64,000 nucleotides of DNA from CAWAMD01 sp963783045 (lineage in GTDB: Bacteria; Actinomycetota; Nitriliruptoria; Nitriliruptorales; Nitriliruptoraceae), in contig CAWAMD010000005.1 in the NCBI GenBank assembly GCA_963783045.1, forward strand, positions 62,001 to 126,000, in the 5' to 3' direction. Below, in pieces: positions 1 through 10,556 of the stretch (position 1 is its first letter; every line of letters begins with the position of its first letter). The notes under the pieces are model-generated. The model saw only the letters and a list, made by a program, of their open reading frames with translations, was not told where the DNA came from and did not search any database. The position numbers and the translations under genes are program-made.

Positions 1-430
1 CGACGCCGAAGTAATGGGCCCCCTTCGAGAAGGCGGCGTGGACGGTCTCGGGCAGCACGATCTCCGGGTGGGTGACCCCGCGGGTGGCCCGGGCGTGGTC
101 GCGGGCGGTCTTGACGGCCAGCATGCAGGACTCGGTGCCGCCGGAGGTGAAGTTGCCGACGACCTCCTCGTCGCCGTGGAGGTGGTTCGCGGCGATGCCG
201 ACCACGTCGGTCTCGAGCTCGAGCAGGCTCGGGAAGACCGTCGGGTCGAGCGCGTTCTCGTGCAGGTACGTGACGTAGGCCTCGGCGGCCACCTCGTCGA
301 CCTCGGCGCGCCCCGTGTCGTACACGTAGGCCCAGGTACGCCCGCCGCGGGTGTCGAGGTCGTCGTGCTTCATCGCGCCGAGGGCCTTCAGCACCTCGTC
401 GCGTGCCATGCCGTGCTGGGGGAGCTTCAC
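1..430 (-). CDS. Sphingosine-1-phosphate-lyase-like PLP-dependent enzyme (partial)
   Basis: Only the first 143 residues lie in the window; the gene runs off the left edge. The start is GTG at 430, with AAGGA six bases upstream. The visible part reads like the N-terminal third of the group II PLP decarboxylase / sphingosine-1-phosphate lyase family: it contains NFTSGGTES, where SPL enzymes have TSGGTES in the PLP phosphate-binding region, then HAAFSKGAHYFG, which resembles the AHAAFNKAASYFG stretch of SPL. The active-site lysine would lie outside the window. Members cleave phosphorylated long-chain bases or decarboxylate amino acids, so the substrate cannot be fixed from this fragment. A transporter gene follows on the same strand 26 bases upstream in coordinates of transcription, so the two may be co-transcribed. 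Confidence 0.75.
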   Translation of the reverse strand, partial: MKLPQHGMARDEVLKALGAMKHDDLDTRGGRTWAYVYDTGRAEVDEVAAEAYVTYLHENALDPTVFPSLLELETDVVGIAANHLHGDEEVVGNFTSGGTESCMLAVKTARDHARATRGVTHPEIVLPETVHAAFSKGAHYFGV

Positions 431-456
431 GTCGGATCCTTCGTGGCGTGGAACGG

Positions 457-1875
457 TCAGTCGTCGGTCGTGGCGGGGGCGGACGTGCCGGCCGCGGCCG
501 CCGTGGCCGACAGGGCGCGCAGCGTCTCGTCGTCGAGGTCGTAGCGGCGCAGCAGGAACAGGCTCAGCAGCATCAGAGCGGCCGGGATCACGGCGAACCC
601 GACGACGATGCCGGTCAGCGCGCTCGAGGGCTGGGTGGCGACCTGGCCGGACTCGGTCGAGATGAAGCCGGTGACGGCCAGCACCCAGGCGAAGATCACC
701 GGCCCGACGGCGAAGCCGGCCTTCTCGCCGGCGGTCCACACGCCGGTGAACGCGCCGGCGCGGCGCAGGCCGGTGCGGACCGTGTCGGCGGTGATCGCGT
801 CGGGCAGCATCGCGTAGGGGAACATCTGCGTGCCGGCGTAGCCGGTACCCATGAGGAAGACGATCAGGTAGGTGACCCAGATGCGGTCGGGGGAGGAGGT
901 CGTCAGCGCGAGGCCGCCGAGCGCGAAGATGGTCACGCAGGCCGTGTAGCCGGCGCGCTTGCCGAACCGGTGCCCGACCCAGGCCCACAGCGGCATCGTG
1001 ATCAGCGCCGGACCCACGAGCAGGACGAACAGGACGGTCGTCTGCCCCTTGTCGTGCAGCGTGTACTCGGAGAAGAACTCGACGCCGGCGAGCATCCCGC
1101 TCACGCCCAGCGACTGGATGATGAACGCGCCGAGCAGCCAGAAGAACGGCTTGTTGTCGCCGGCGGCGCGCAGCTGCTCGCGGAAGCCGACGGCGGCCTT
1201 GGTGGGCTCGAGGATGCGCACCCTGCGGGTGCCGAAGAACGTCACGATGAGGGTGACGAACAGCGCCCCGCCGATGACGAACCCCATGAGCCCGTAGCCG
1301 CCGCGCCCGCTGCCGCCGGCGTCGACGACCGCGGGGGCGGCCGCCCCGGCGACGAGGATCCCGATGGTGAGGAAGGCGATGCGCCACGCCATGATCGTGG
1401 TGCGCTCGTCGTAGTCCTCGGTCATCTCCGCCGGCATCGCCACGTAGGGCACCTGGAAGATCGTGTACGAGGTCGTGCCGAAGATGTAGATGCCGAGCAC
1501 GTACCAGGCGGCGCCGCGGCCGGTCAGGCTCGGGACCTGGAACAGCAGGATGAACGCCAGCGGCAGCAGGAACGCGCCGGCGAGCAGCCATGGCCGGCGG
1601 GCACCCATCCGGGTGCGGGTGCGGTCGGACAGCGCGCCGGCGAAGGGATCGGTGACCACGTCCCAGGTCCGGGGGACCAGGATGACGATGCCGGCCAGCG
1701 CCGCCGGGATCGCGAGCTCGTTCACCATGAAGGTGAGCAGCAGCAGGCCCGGGACCACGGAGAAGATGCCGGTCCCGATGGAGCCGACGCCGTAGCCGGC
1801 GATCGTCCACCGCGACAGGCGCCCCGTCGCGGCACGGTCCTCACCGGCGCCGGCGCTGGCTGAAGGTGCCTCCAC
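457..1875 (-). CDS. GPH-family (MelB-like) MFS cation/sugar symporter
   Basis: This 472-residue integral membrane protein has about twelve hydrophobic segments. Early in the sequence it shows the glycoside-pentoside-hexuronide signature region, with PRTWDVVTDPFAGALSDRTR followed by the RMGARRPWLL loop typical of MelB/XylP-like proteins. The family imports or exports sugars or sulfonated/organic solutes with a cation. Start choice: GTG at 1875 with GGGAG six bases upstream. It would be transcribed before the PLP lyase-like gene, ending 26 bases from that gene's start, so a joint role (uptake of a substrate for the lyase) is possible but only inferred from position. The substrate cannot be read from the sequence. 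Confidence 0.8.
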   Translation of the reverse strand: MEAPSASAGAGEDRAATGRLSRWTIAGYGVGSIGTGIFSVVPGLLLLTFMVNELAIPAALAGIVILVPRTWDVVTDPFAGALSDRTRTRMGARRPWLLAGAFLLPLAFILLFQVPSLTGRGAAWYVLGIYIFGTTSYTIFQVPYVAMPAEMTEDYDERTTIMAWRIAFLTIGILVAGAAAPAVVDAGGSGRGGYGLMGFVIGGALFVTLIVTFFGTRRVRILEPTKAAVGFREQLRAAGDNKPFFWLLGAFIIQSLGVSGMLAGVEFFSEYTLHDKGQTTVLFVLLVGPALITMPLWAWVGHRFGKRAGYTACVTIFALGGLALTTSSPDRIWVTYLIVFLMGTGYAGTQMFPYAMLPDAITADTVRTGLRRAGAFTGVWTAGEKAGFAVGPVIFAWVLAVTGFISTESGQVATQPSSALTGIVVGFAVIPAALMLLSLFLLRRYDLDDETLRALSATAAAAGTSAPATTDD

Positions 1876-2065
1876 CCGCTGCTCCCGCGTCTCGCTGGTG
1901 GCGCACCTTAGCCCGTGGCGCGCCCGTTCGCATACCGGCGGGTATCCGAGTTTCCCTGAGGTGCGAGACGCCCCGGGGTCGCCCCCGCCCCCCTCGCCCC
2001 CCGCCCCCGCGCCCTGCCCCGCGCCCCCGCGCCCCCCCGCCCACCCCCCGCACCCTCGGACGTTC

Positions 2066-2168
2066 TGGGTAGAAATCCTCCGAGGGGTCCGGACGATTTC
2101 TACCCAAGTGCCCGCGGCAGACGTTCTGGGTAGAAATCCTCCGAGGGGGTCGGAGGATTTCTACCCAG
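2066..2168. repeat. Two copies of a long hairpin built on TGGGTAGAAATCCTCCGA
   Basis: Copy 1 pairs TGGGTAGAAATC (2066-2077) with GATTTCTACCCA (2095-2106). Copy 2 is perfect: CTGGGTAGAAATCCTCCGA (2126-2144), a five-G loop, then TCGGAGGATTTCTACCCAG (2150-2168). The left arms and flanks of the two copies also match as direct repeats (about 2059-2087 and 2120-2148). The AT-containing arms stand out from the GC-rich surroundings. No T-run follows either hairpin. Possible readings are an interspersed REP-like element, a pair of operators, or a terminator/attenuator. Confidence 0.85.
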
Positions 2169-2184
2169 GTCGTGCTCGGGACGC

Positions 2185-2267
2185 GGCCGGCGCGCCGAGG
2201 TGGCCGGCGTGCCGAGGTGGCCGGCGTGCTGAGGTGGCCGGCGTGCCGAGGTGGCCGGCGGTGCCGG
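2185..2267. repeat. 17-bp tandem repeat, four copies plus a partial
   Basis: Units of GGCCGGCGTGCCGAGGT lie at 2185-2201, 2202-2218, 2219-2235 and 2236-2252, with single-base differences in copies one and three, then a degenerate partial unit. Unit length is not a multiple of three and no real gene covers it, so it is a non-coding minisatellite. Confidence 0.85.
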
Positions 2268-2443
2268 GGGGCCTGCTGGGCGACGCGGTGGTCAGGGCGT
2301 ACCGTGCGGCCGAGGACCGCGGCGGCCACGGCCGGCGGCGGCCACGACGGCGTGGGAGCGGCCACCGAGGCGACCGGCGTCCCGGTGCCCTGTCACACCC
2401 CCGATCTACCGTGGATCCCCGCGTCAGAGAGAGGTGATCCCAG

Positions 2444-4207
<1,764 letters not shown>

Positions 4208-4225
4208 CCCGAGGCCCCGCCAGAG

Positions 4226-5456
4226 ATGTCCATGAAGATCCTCCACACCTCCGACTGGCACGTCGGCCGCACCATCCGCGGCCGGTCGCGCGAGGCCGAG
4301 CACGCGGCCGTGCTCGCCGAGCTGCTCGACGTCGTCGAGGAGGAGCAGGTCGACCTCGTGCTCGTCGGCGGTGACCAGTTCGACACGGCCGCGCCCATCG
4401 GCGGGCGCGGACCGGCTCGTGTTCCGGGCGCTGCTCGGGTTCGCCGACCGCGGCGCCGAGGTCGTGGTCATCGCCGGCAACCACGACAACGCCTCGCGCC
4501 TGGCCGCGCTGCAGCCCCTGTTCGCCCGCGCCGGCGTCCACGTCGGCGCACAGCTGGCGCCGCCCGACCGCGGCGGTGTGCTCGAGATCGACACGAAGGC
4601 CGGTGGCGCCCGGATCGCCCTCGTGCCGTTCCTCTCCCAGCGCGGGATCGTGAAGGCGGTCGACCTCGTGGATCGGGACGCGGCCCAGCACACCACCCAG
4701 TACCAGGACCGGGTGCGCACGGTCATCGAGCGGCTGTGTGCCGGCTTCGGCACGGGCGAGGTGGCCGACCTCGTGCTCGCCCACCTCACCGTCGTCGGCG
4801 CGAAGGGGAAGGCGATCACCGGCGGTGGCGAGCGGCTGTCCCACATCTTCGACTACCACGTCTCGCCGCAGCACTTCCCGGACCTCGCGCACTACGTCGC
4901 GCTCGGGCACCTGCACCAGCCGCACGAGCTGCCCGCCGGGCCCACCGTGCGCTACGCCGGCTCGCCACTGGCGCTCGACTTCGGGGAGGTCGACTCCGAC
5001 CGGGGCGTCACCATCGTCGAGGTCGCCGACACCGGTCCGGCGCGGGTCCGCCACCGACCACTCACGGCGGGCCACCGTCTGCTGACGCTGCGCGGACCGC
5101 TCGAGCAGGTCGCCAAGGAGGCCGCCGACCTCGGGGACGGCTACCACCTGCGCGTGTTCGTCGAGGAGCGTCCGCGCGTCGGCCTCGCCGACGAGATCCG
5201 TCAGGCGGTCCCGACCGCCGTCAACGTCCGGATCGCCAACCCCGAGGACCCCGACCCCGAGACCGACCTCGATCTCGAGCGCGTCGAGCAGGTCGCCGCC
5301 GACCCGTCCGAGCTGCTCGCCCAGTACCTGACGGCGGTGCCGAGCGAGAAGGCCGAGCCGGGCGCGCTCGTCGGCCTCTTCCGTGAGCTCTACGAGCAGC
5401 GGCAGGCCGCCGAAGCCGGGGAGGACGAGCTCTACACCGACGGAGCGGGGGAGTAG
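4226..5456 (+). CDS. sbcD: SbcD/Mre11-type exonuclease subunit (frameshifted in this assembly)
   Basis: The phosphoesterase motifs are in place: MKILHTSDWHVG near the start, GGDQFDTAAP, VIAGNHDNASRL, and LGHLHQPHEL. The reading frame breaks at about 4397: before it the frame reads DTAAP, and one base later it reads SAGADRLVFRALLGFA, the expected continuation (SbcD proteins have AAPSPEAERLVYRAL here). Removing one base near a4397 gives a continuous protein of about 409 residues, normal for SbcD. Mre11/SbcD is the Mn-dependent nuclease that pairs with the Rad50/SbcC ATPase to trim DNA ends and hairpins. It lies 18 bases after herA and 4 bases before sbcC. Start is ATG 4226 or the ATG two codons later; neither has a strong ribosome binding site. 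Confidence 0.88.
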
Positions 5457-5460
5457 CCGC

Positions 5461-8074
5461 ATGCGACCGATCCGCCTCGAGCTCCACGACTTCGCGTCCT
5501 TCCGCGACGAGGTCATCGACTTCGACGACGTGGACCTGTTCGTGCTCTCCGGGCCGACCGGTGCGGGCAAGTCCAGCGTCATCGACGCGATGTGCTTCGC
5601 GCTCTACGGCGCCGTGCCCCGCTACGACAACGTGAACCTCAAGGAGCCCGTGATCCACCGCTCCTCGAGCGAGGCGCGGGTCCGGTTCGACTTCGCCGTC
5701 GGCGGAAGCCGCTACCGCTCTGCCTGGCTCGTGAAGCGCTCGTCGTCGGGTCGGGTGGCCACCGAGGCCACCCTCGAGCGGGTGCTCGACGAGGTCGACG
5801 CCGACGGCGAGCGTGCGACCCGCACCCTCGCGTCCGGCTCGCGGGACGTGCGCGACGCCGCCCAGCACCTGCTCGGACTCGACTTCGACGAGTTCACGAA
5901 GACCGTGGTGCTGCCCCAGGGCGCCTTCGCGGAGCTCCTCCACGGCGGACGCGGCGAGCGGCAGGACCTCCTCGTCCGGCTGCTCGACCTCGAGATCTAC
6001 CGCGACATCGGCCGGGCCGCGCGCACCCACGCCGACGTGGCACGGGCACAGGTGGCCTACCTCGACAAGCAGCTCGCATCCCTCGCCGACGCCACCGATG
6101 CGGCCGTCGAGGGGGCCGAACGCCGCCACGTCGCGCTCACCGAGGTGAAGACGGCCGTCGATGCCGAGCTGCCGCGGCTCCAGCAGCTCCGCGACGACTG
6201 GCAGGAGGCACGCGCCGCCGCCCAGCGCGTCCACGAGCAGGTCGACGCCCTCGCGGCCGTCGGTCGGCCCGACGGCATCGACGACCTGTCCGAGCGGATC
6301 GGCGCCGCACGGGCCACGGCCGCCGAGGCCCGCGCCGCCGCCGACACCGCCTTCGAGCACCTCGAGCAGGCCCGCGCCACGGCCGGGGCGCTGCCCGCCC
6401 CGGCGGTCCTGCACCGCGTCGCCGACCTCGTCGAGCAACGGACCCGCGCCCGCCGGCAGGTGACGGAGACCGCGACCCGAGCGGAGCAGACCGCCACCAC
6501 CGCCGGGGAGGCCGACGCCGCGCTGGCCGCCGCGCAGGAGCGGCACCAGGCCGCCCAGGAGCACCTGCGCGCTGCCGAGCGCGCCGACCTCGCCGCCGCG
6601 CTCGCCGCCGACCTGCACGCCGGCGACACCTGCCCCGTGTGCCGTCGCACCCTCGACGAGGACCCGACGACGACACCGGCCGGCGACCTCACCCGCGCCC
6701 AGGAGGCCGTGACCGACGCTGAGCGCGCCCTCACCGAGGCGCGCCGCGCGGCACAGCAGTCCGGCCAGCAGGCGGCCGCCGACCGCGCCACCGCCGAGAC
6801 GGCGGCACGCCGCGCGAAGGAGGTCGAGGAGGCCCTCGCGGCGTCGGCCGCCGCGCTGCCCGACCCCGTGGTCGACGCCGACGGTGACGTCGACGCCGAG
6901 CAGCTCGCGGCGCTGACCACCCGCCGGCAGGCCGCCGACGAGGAGTCGGCCGCCCGGGAGCGCGCGTTCACCGAGGCCCGGCAGGCCGCCGGTACGGCCC
7001 AGCAGGCCGCGGAGCGTCTCGCCGGCGAGGAGCGTGCCGCCTGGGGGCGGTTCCAGGAACGTCCGCGACACCGTCGCCACCTACGGGGCGCCGCGACCCG
7101 GCACCGACAGCCTCGCGCGCGCCTGGGACGAGCTCGTGGGATGGGCGACCACCAGCCTCACCGATGCACGGGAGACGGCGGCCGACGCGGACCGCCTGGT
7201 CGAGGAGGCCCGCCAGGCCGGCGTGGCCCAGGGCGCGGCGGTGGTCGCGCGGGTGACCGAGGCGGGGATCGACCTCGCCGCCGACGCGCGTCCCGACGAC
7301 GCGGTGACCGCGCTCGCGCAGGCCCTCGAACGGGCCCGCCACGACGCCGACACCCTGCGGGAGCGCTGCCGCCAGCGCAGCGCCCACGAGCGCGAGCGCG
7401 CCGAGCTCGGTACGACGGTCGAGGTGGCGGAGGCGCTCGGCGACGTGCTGCGCAAGAACCGTTTCGAGCAGTGGCTCCTGAACCGGCTGTCGGTGCGGCT
7501 CGTCGTCGGGGCGTCGGCCGTCCTCGACGAGCTGACCGCCGGCGCCTACGCGATCAGCCTCGACGACGACGGCAACTTCGTCATCGTCGATCATGCGAAC
7601 GCCGACGAGACCCGCCCCGCCCGCACCCTGTCGGGCGGCGAGACGTTCCTCGCCTCGCTGGCCCTCGCCCTGGCCCTGGCCGACCACGTCGCCGCGGTGA
7701 GCCAGCAGGGCGCCGCCCGGCTCGACTCGCTGTTCCTCGACGAGGGGTTCGGATCGCTCGACCCGGACGCACTCGAGACCGTCGCCTCCTCGATCGAGGA
7801 CCTGTCGCGCACCCGCGACCGGATGGTCGGCGTCATCACCCACGTCCCCGACCTGGCCGCGCGGATCCCGGTCCGCTACGAGGTCAGCAAGACCGCGGAG
7901 GGCTCGAAGGTCCGCCGGGTCGTGGGCGGTCCAGGGACCGCGGACCTGACGTCGGCCGACCTCGGGGACGGCGCTGCCGGCGACACCGACGGCGCTGCCG
8001 GCGACACCGAGGGCACTGGCGGCGACACCGACGGCCTCACCGACCCGTTCGCCGCCGCGGGAGCGTGGCGATGA
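5461..8074 (+). CDS. sbcC: SbcC/Rad50-type SMC ATPase (frameshifted in this assembly)
   Basis: About 870 residues after repair. Walker A GPTGAGKSS lies at residue ~31, a zinc hook CPVC near residue 391 between two long Ala/Glu/Arg-rich coiled-coil stretches, the ABC signature LSGGETFLAS near position 7629 and Walker B SLFLDEGFGSLDPD near 7735. The frame changes by one base at about 7060: in the first frame the protein reads AAWGRFQE, and dropping one base gives VRDTVATYGAPRPG. It partners SbcD/Mre11 as the ATP-driven clamp of the end-processing complex. A Gly/Asp/Thr repeat (GDTDGAAGDTEG) forms the C-terminal tail. Its TGA overlaps the ATG of the next gene (ATGA at 8071-8074), implying translational coupling. 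Confidence 0.9.
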
Positions 8075-9126
8075 GCCCGCCACCCGCCGCGCCGCCCCCG
8101 GCGCCCCCGCCGCCCCCGGCGCCTTCCGAGGACGAGCTGTTCGAACCAGCGAGGATCCTCGTCGACTCCTGGCCGCCCGACTACGGGCCCTCCTACGAGC
8201 CCGACGAGGACCTCGGTCCGGCCGAGATCGACCTCGGGGTCGAGGTACCGGCGGGACGCTGGACGCCCCGGGACCCGGCGGCCGACACGAGGCCGGCGGC
8301 GGACGTGGTCTTCGTCGACGGGGTCCAGCGTGCCGACGCGCGGATCACGCTCGTGCCGGCCGCCGGCGACGAGGCGGTGGTCGGGGTCGCCGGATCGTTC
8401 GCGGCCGGTGCCGTGCGGTGCCGGCCCGGTCGGGCGGACATCGGCGACCTGCAGGTCGTCCGCGGGCTGTTCTCCCGGGCGCAGTCCGTCCACCTCGACT
8501 GCGGCCCGGGTGTCCGCTACCTGCCCTACATGGTGGCCGACGCACGCATCGACCGGCTGAACCTCGCGATGACCGAGCGGATGCGTGGGCTCGAGCGGTC
8601 CATCGCCCTGGCCGCCGGCGACGCCGAGATGGTGGTCGTCGACGGCCCGCTGTCGGGAGGTCGGGTGGCGCGGGGCATGATCGGCTTCATCAAGACCCAC
8701 CGGCGACACCTGCTCCCCGACACGCACCGGCGGCACGTCGCCGCGCTCGCCCCCGGCCAGCGCACCCCCCTGTTCGGGACGCGCAGCGGCTACACGCGCT
8801 TCTCGTGGTACCTGCGGCTGCCCGGCCCGGCCGTGCACCCGTGGGCCGGCGTCGTGCGGCTCGAGCTCCCGAACGACGTGCCGCTGAACGCCGCCGTCCG
8901 GATCGCCGACGTGGCGGCGGCGACGCTCCCGCGCTTCGCGTCCGAGCCGCACCGTGATCCGCGCGCCCCGCAGAACCTCGTTCCCATCGGCGGCCTCGAG
9001 CAGGAGCTTCGGCACCGACTCGGCGACAAGCTGCTCCTCGAGCGGCTGCTGCGCCGAACCTGCGCCGGCTACGCCGCCGGCAGCTCGACGACGAAGCAGG
9101 CGCCCCCGCCGGACGCCGGCTCGTAG
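8071..9126 (+). CDS. nurA: NurA-domain nuclease
   Basis: 351 residues with a Pro/Ala-rich first 20. The NurA-family pattern is recognisable: an acidic VVFVDGVQR segment near residue 75, a second aspartate segment MVVVDGPLSGG, then GFIKTHRRHLLPD, the FSWYLRL...RLELPND stretch and a C-terminal block RDPRAPQNLVPIGGLE, where family members have a conserved RxPxxPQ/NLxPIxxLE motif. NurA is the 5'-3' nuclease that acts with HerA to resect breaks opened by Mre11-Rad50. Its position as the fourth gene, coupled by ATGA to sbcC in an operon begun by herA, argues strongly for this role. The 3' end overlaps the convergent kinase gene by about 58 bases. Confidence 0.78.
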   Translation: MSPPPAAPPPAPPPPPAPSEDELFEPARILVDSWPPDYGPSYEPDEDLGPAEIDLGVEVPAGRWTPRDPAADTRPAADVVFVDGVQRADARITLVPAAGDEAVVGVAGSFAAGAVRCRPGRADIGDLQVVRGLFSRAQSVHLDCGPGVRYLPYMVADARIDRLNLAMTERMRGLERSIALAAGDAEMVVVDGPLSGGRVARGMIGFIKTHRRHLLPDTHRRHVAALAPGQRTPLFGTRSGYTRFSWYLRLPGPAVHPWAGVVRLELPNDVPLNAAVRIADVAAATLPRFASEPHRDPRAPQNLVPIGGLEQELRHRLGDKLLLERLLRRTCAGYAAGSSTTKQAPPPDAGS

Positions 9127-10408
9127 GAGACCCGGCCACCGTGCGCCTCCACGAGCACGCGGACGATCCACAGCCCGAGCCCGACGGCCGCGTCGCTCTC
9201 GCCGGCCGCGAACGGCTCGAACAGTCGGTCGACCAGGGCGTCGGGAACGCCGGGCCCCGCGTCGGACACGACGATGGTCACCCGGTCCGTGGACGGACCG
9301 GACGACTCGATCGTGGACACGACCACCGGGGGAGCGCCGTGGTGCAGTGCGTTCCCGACGAGGTTGACGAGGACCTGCTCGAGCCGAGCCGGGTCAGCCT
9401 GCACGCGCGAGGCCTCGGGCACAGCCACCGTCACCCGGTCGGGTTCGGGCAGCAGGGCCACGGCCTGGCGGACCGCGTCGGCGAGCGGGACGGGCTCCGG
9501 ACGGACGACGAGCGTGCCGTGCTCGGCGCGCGCCAGGTCCAGCAGGTCGCGGGCCAGGTGCTCCACCCGGACCGCCTGCCGCTCCATCGCGGCGAGCAGC
9601 TGGCCGTGCCGTTCGGGCGGGAGCTCCTCGCCGCGCTGCCGCAGGAGCCTCGCCGATGCGCCGATGGTGCCGAGCGGTCCCCGCAGGTCGTGCGCGAGCG
9701 TGGAGATGAGCCGGCTTCGCCAGCGCTCCAGACGGTCGGCCTCGTCGAGCGCGGCACGGGTCCTCGCACGGTGCATCACCTGATCCTGGGACATGAGCCC
9801 GAGGACGATCGAGAGCACGAGGACCAGCGTCATCCGCAGCACGAACAGCTCCGCCGGCGACGCGTCGACCGGCGCCAGGGCCGCGGGGGAGAGCCAGTAG
9901 GCGACGACCGCGCCGGCCCAGCCCGCGATCCCGCCGATGACCTGGAACCGGATGGCGCCCTCGACCGGGATCAGGACGAGCAGCGGCCAGCTCAGCGACG
10001 TTCTGATCCGTCGCGTACGTCATCGCCACCATCGCCACGGCGGTCGCGTCGAGGGTCCACGCGAACAGACCCATCCGCAGCGCGACACGACGACGGGACG
10101 GGTCGGTCACGGCGGACTCGGTCTGCGGGGGACACCGAGGCTGCGGCCGGCCGGCCCGTGGACGCGGCAGGCTGCGGTGAGCGGCGTGCCTCGCGGCGGA
10201 GCCAGCGACCGAGACCGACGTTGCTGATCGCGAGGACCAGGTAGAGGACGACCAGCTCCGTGAGGCCCTCTCCCGCGAGGTCTCCCAGGTCGAACAGGAG
10301 GATGCGCAGGACGCCGCCGGCGAGCAGCCACCACCGTCCGGCAATGAGCAGCCGCTCGAGCTGGCGCGCCTCGGCCGGCGGCAGGGGGGTGGGACGGAGC
10401 CGCGCCAT
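9069..10408 (-). CDS. Membrane sensor histidine kinase (two frameshifts in this assembly)
   Basis: The N-terminal part has several hydrophobic segments (GRWWLLAGGVLRILLFDLG, LTELVVLYLVLAISNVGLG, then LDATAVAMVAMTYAT and VIGGIAGWAGAVVAYWL). The C-terminal part is a classic kinase: H-box STLAHDLRGPLGTIG, N-box NLVGNALHHG, G1 DAGPGVP and G2 GLGLWIVRVLVEAHGG. The three sections lie in three frames. Each step is repaired by deleting one base, one in the five-G run 10127-10131 and one near 10008, giving about 445 residues. No response regulator is next to it, so its target is unknown. Start ATG 10408 (MARLRPTPLP) is the first methionine before the hydrophobic region. Confidence 0.8.
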
Positions 10409-10556
10409 CAGCCGGGCGCCACGGGTCGGGCGCGCGTGCCCCGGCGGATCCGCGCTCAGGGTCAGTATGGCTGGTCCGTTCGTGGATGGCGACCAGCACA
10501 GGATCGGCCCGAGACGACGCCCGCGCAACACCGTGCCGCCGGCCACTGGGCGGCGG

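Larger units (their letters stand above)
1876..2443. other. 568-bp intergenic region rich in repeats, upstream of herA
   Basis: No convincing gene lies here; the open frames are GC-bias shadows. The stretch holds a C-rich tract at about 1978-2050, two strong hairpins sharing one sequence (2066-2168) and a 17-bp minisatellite (2185-2267). It separates the leftward transporter gene from the rightward herA-sbcDC-nurA operon, so promoters for both must lie here. I cannot place -35/-10 boxes with confidence. Confidence 0.7.

Noticed and set aside
403..1863. A 486-codon plus-strand open frame opposite the transporter gene
   Set aside because: Composition (Arg/Gly/Glu/His-rich) is that of a shadow frame; the minus strand encodes a clear membrane protein.
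5221..7080. A 619-codon minus-strand open frame inside sbcD/sbcC
   Set aside because: Low-complexity Gly/Arg/Leu translation opposite the coiled-coil region of sbcC; no start signal or homology.
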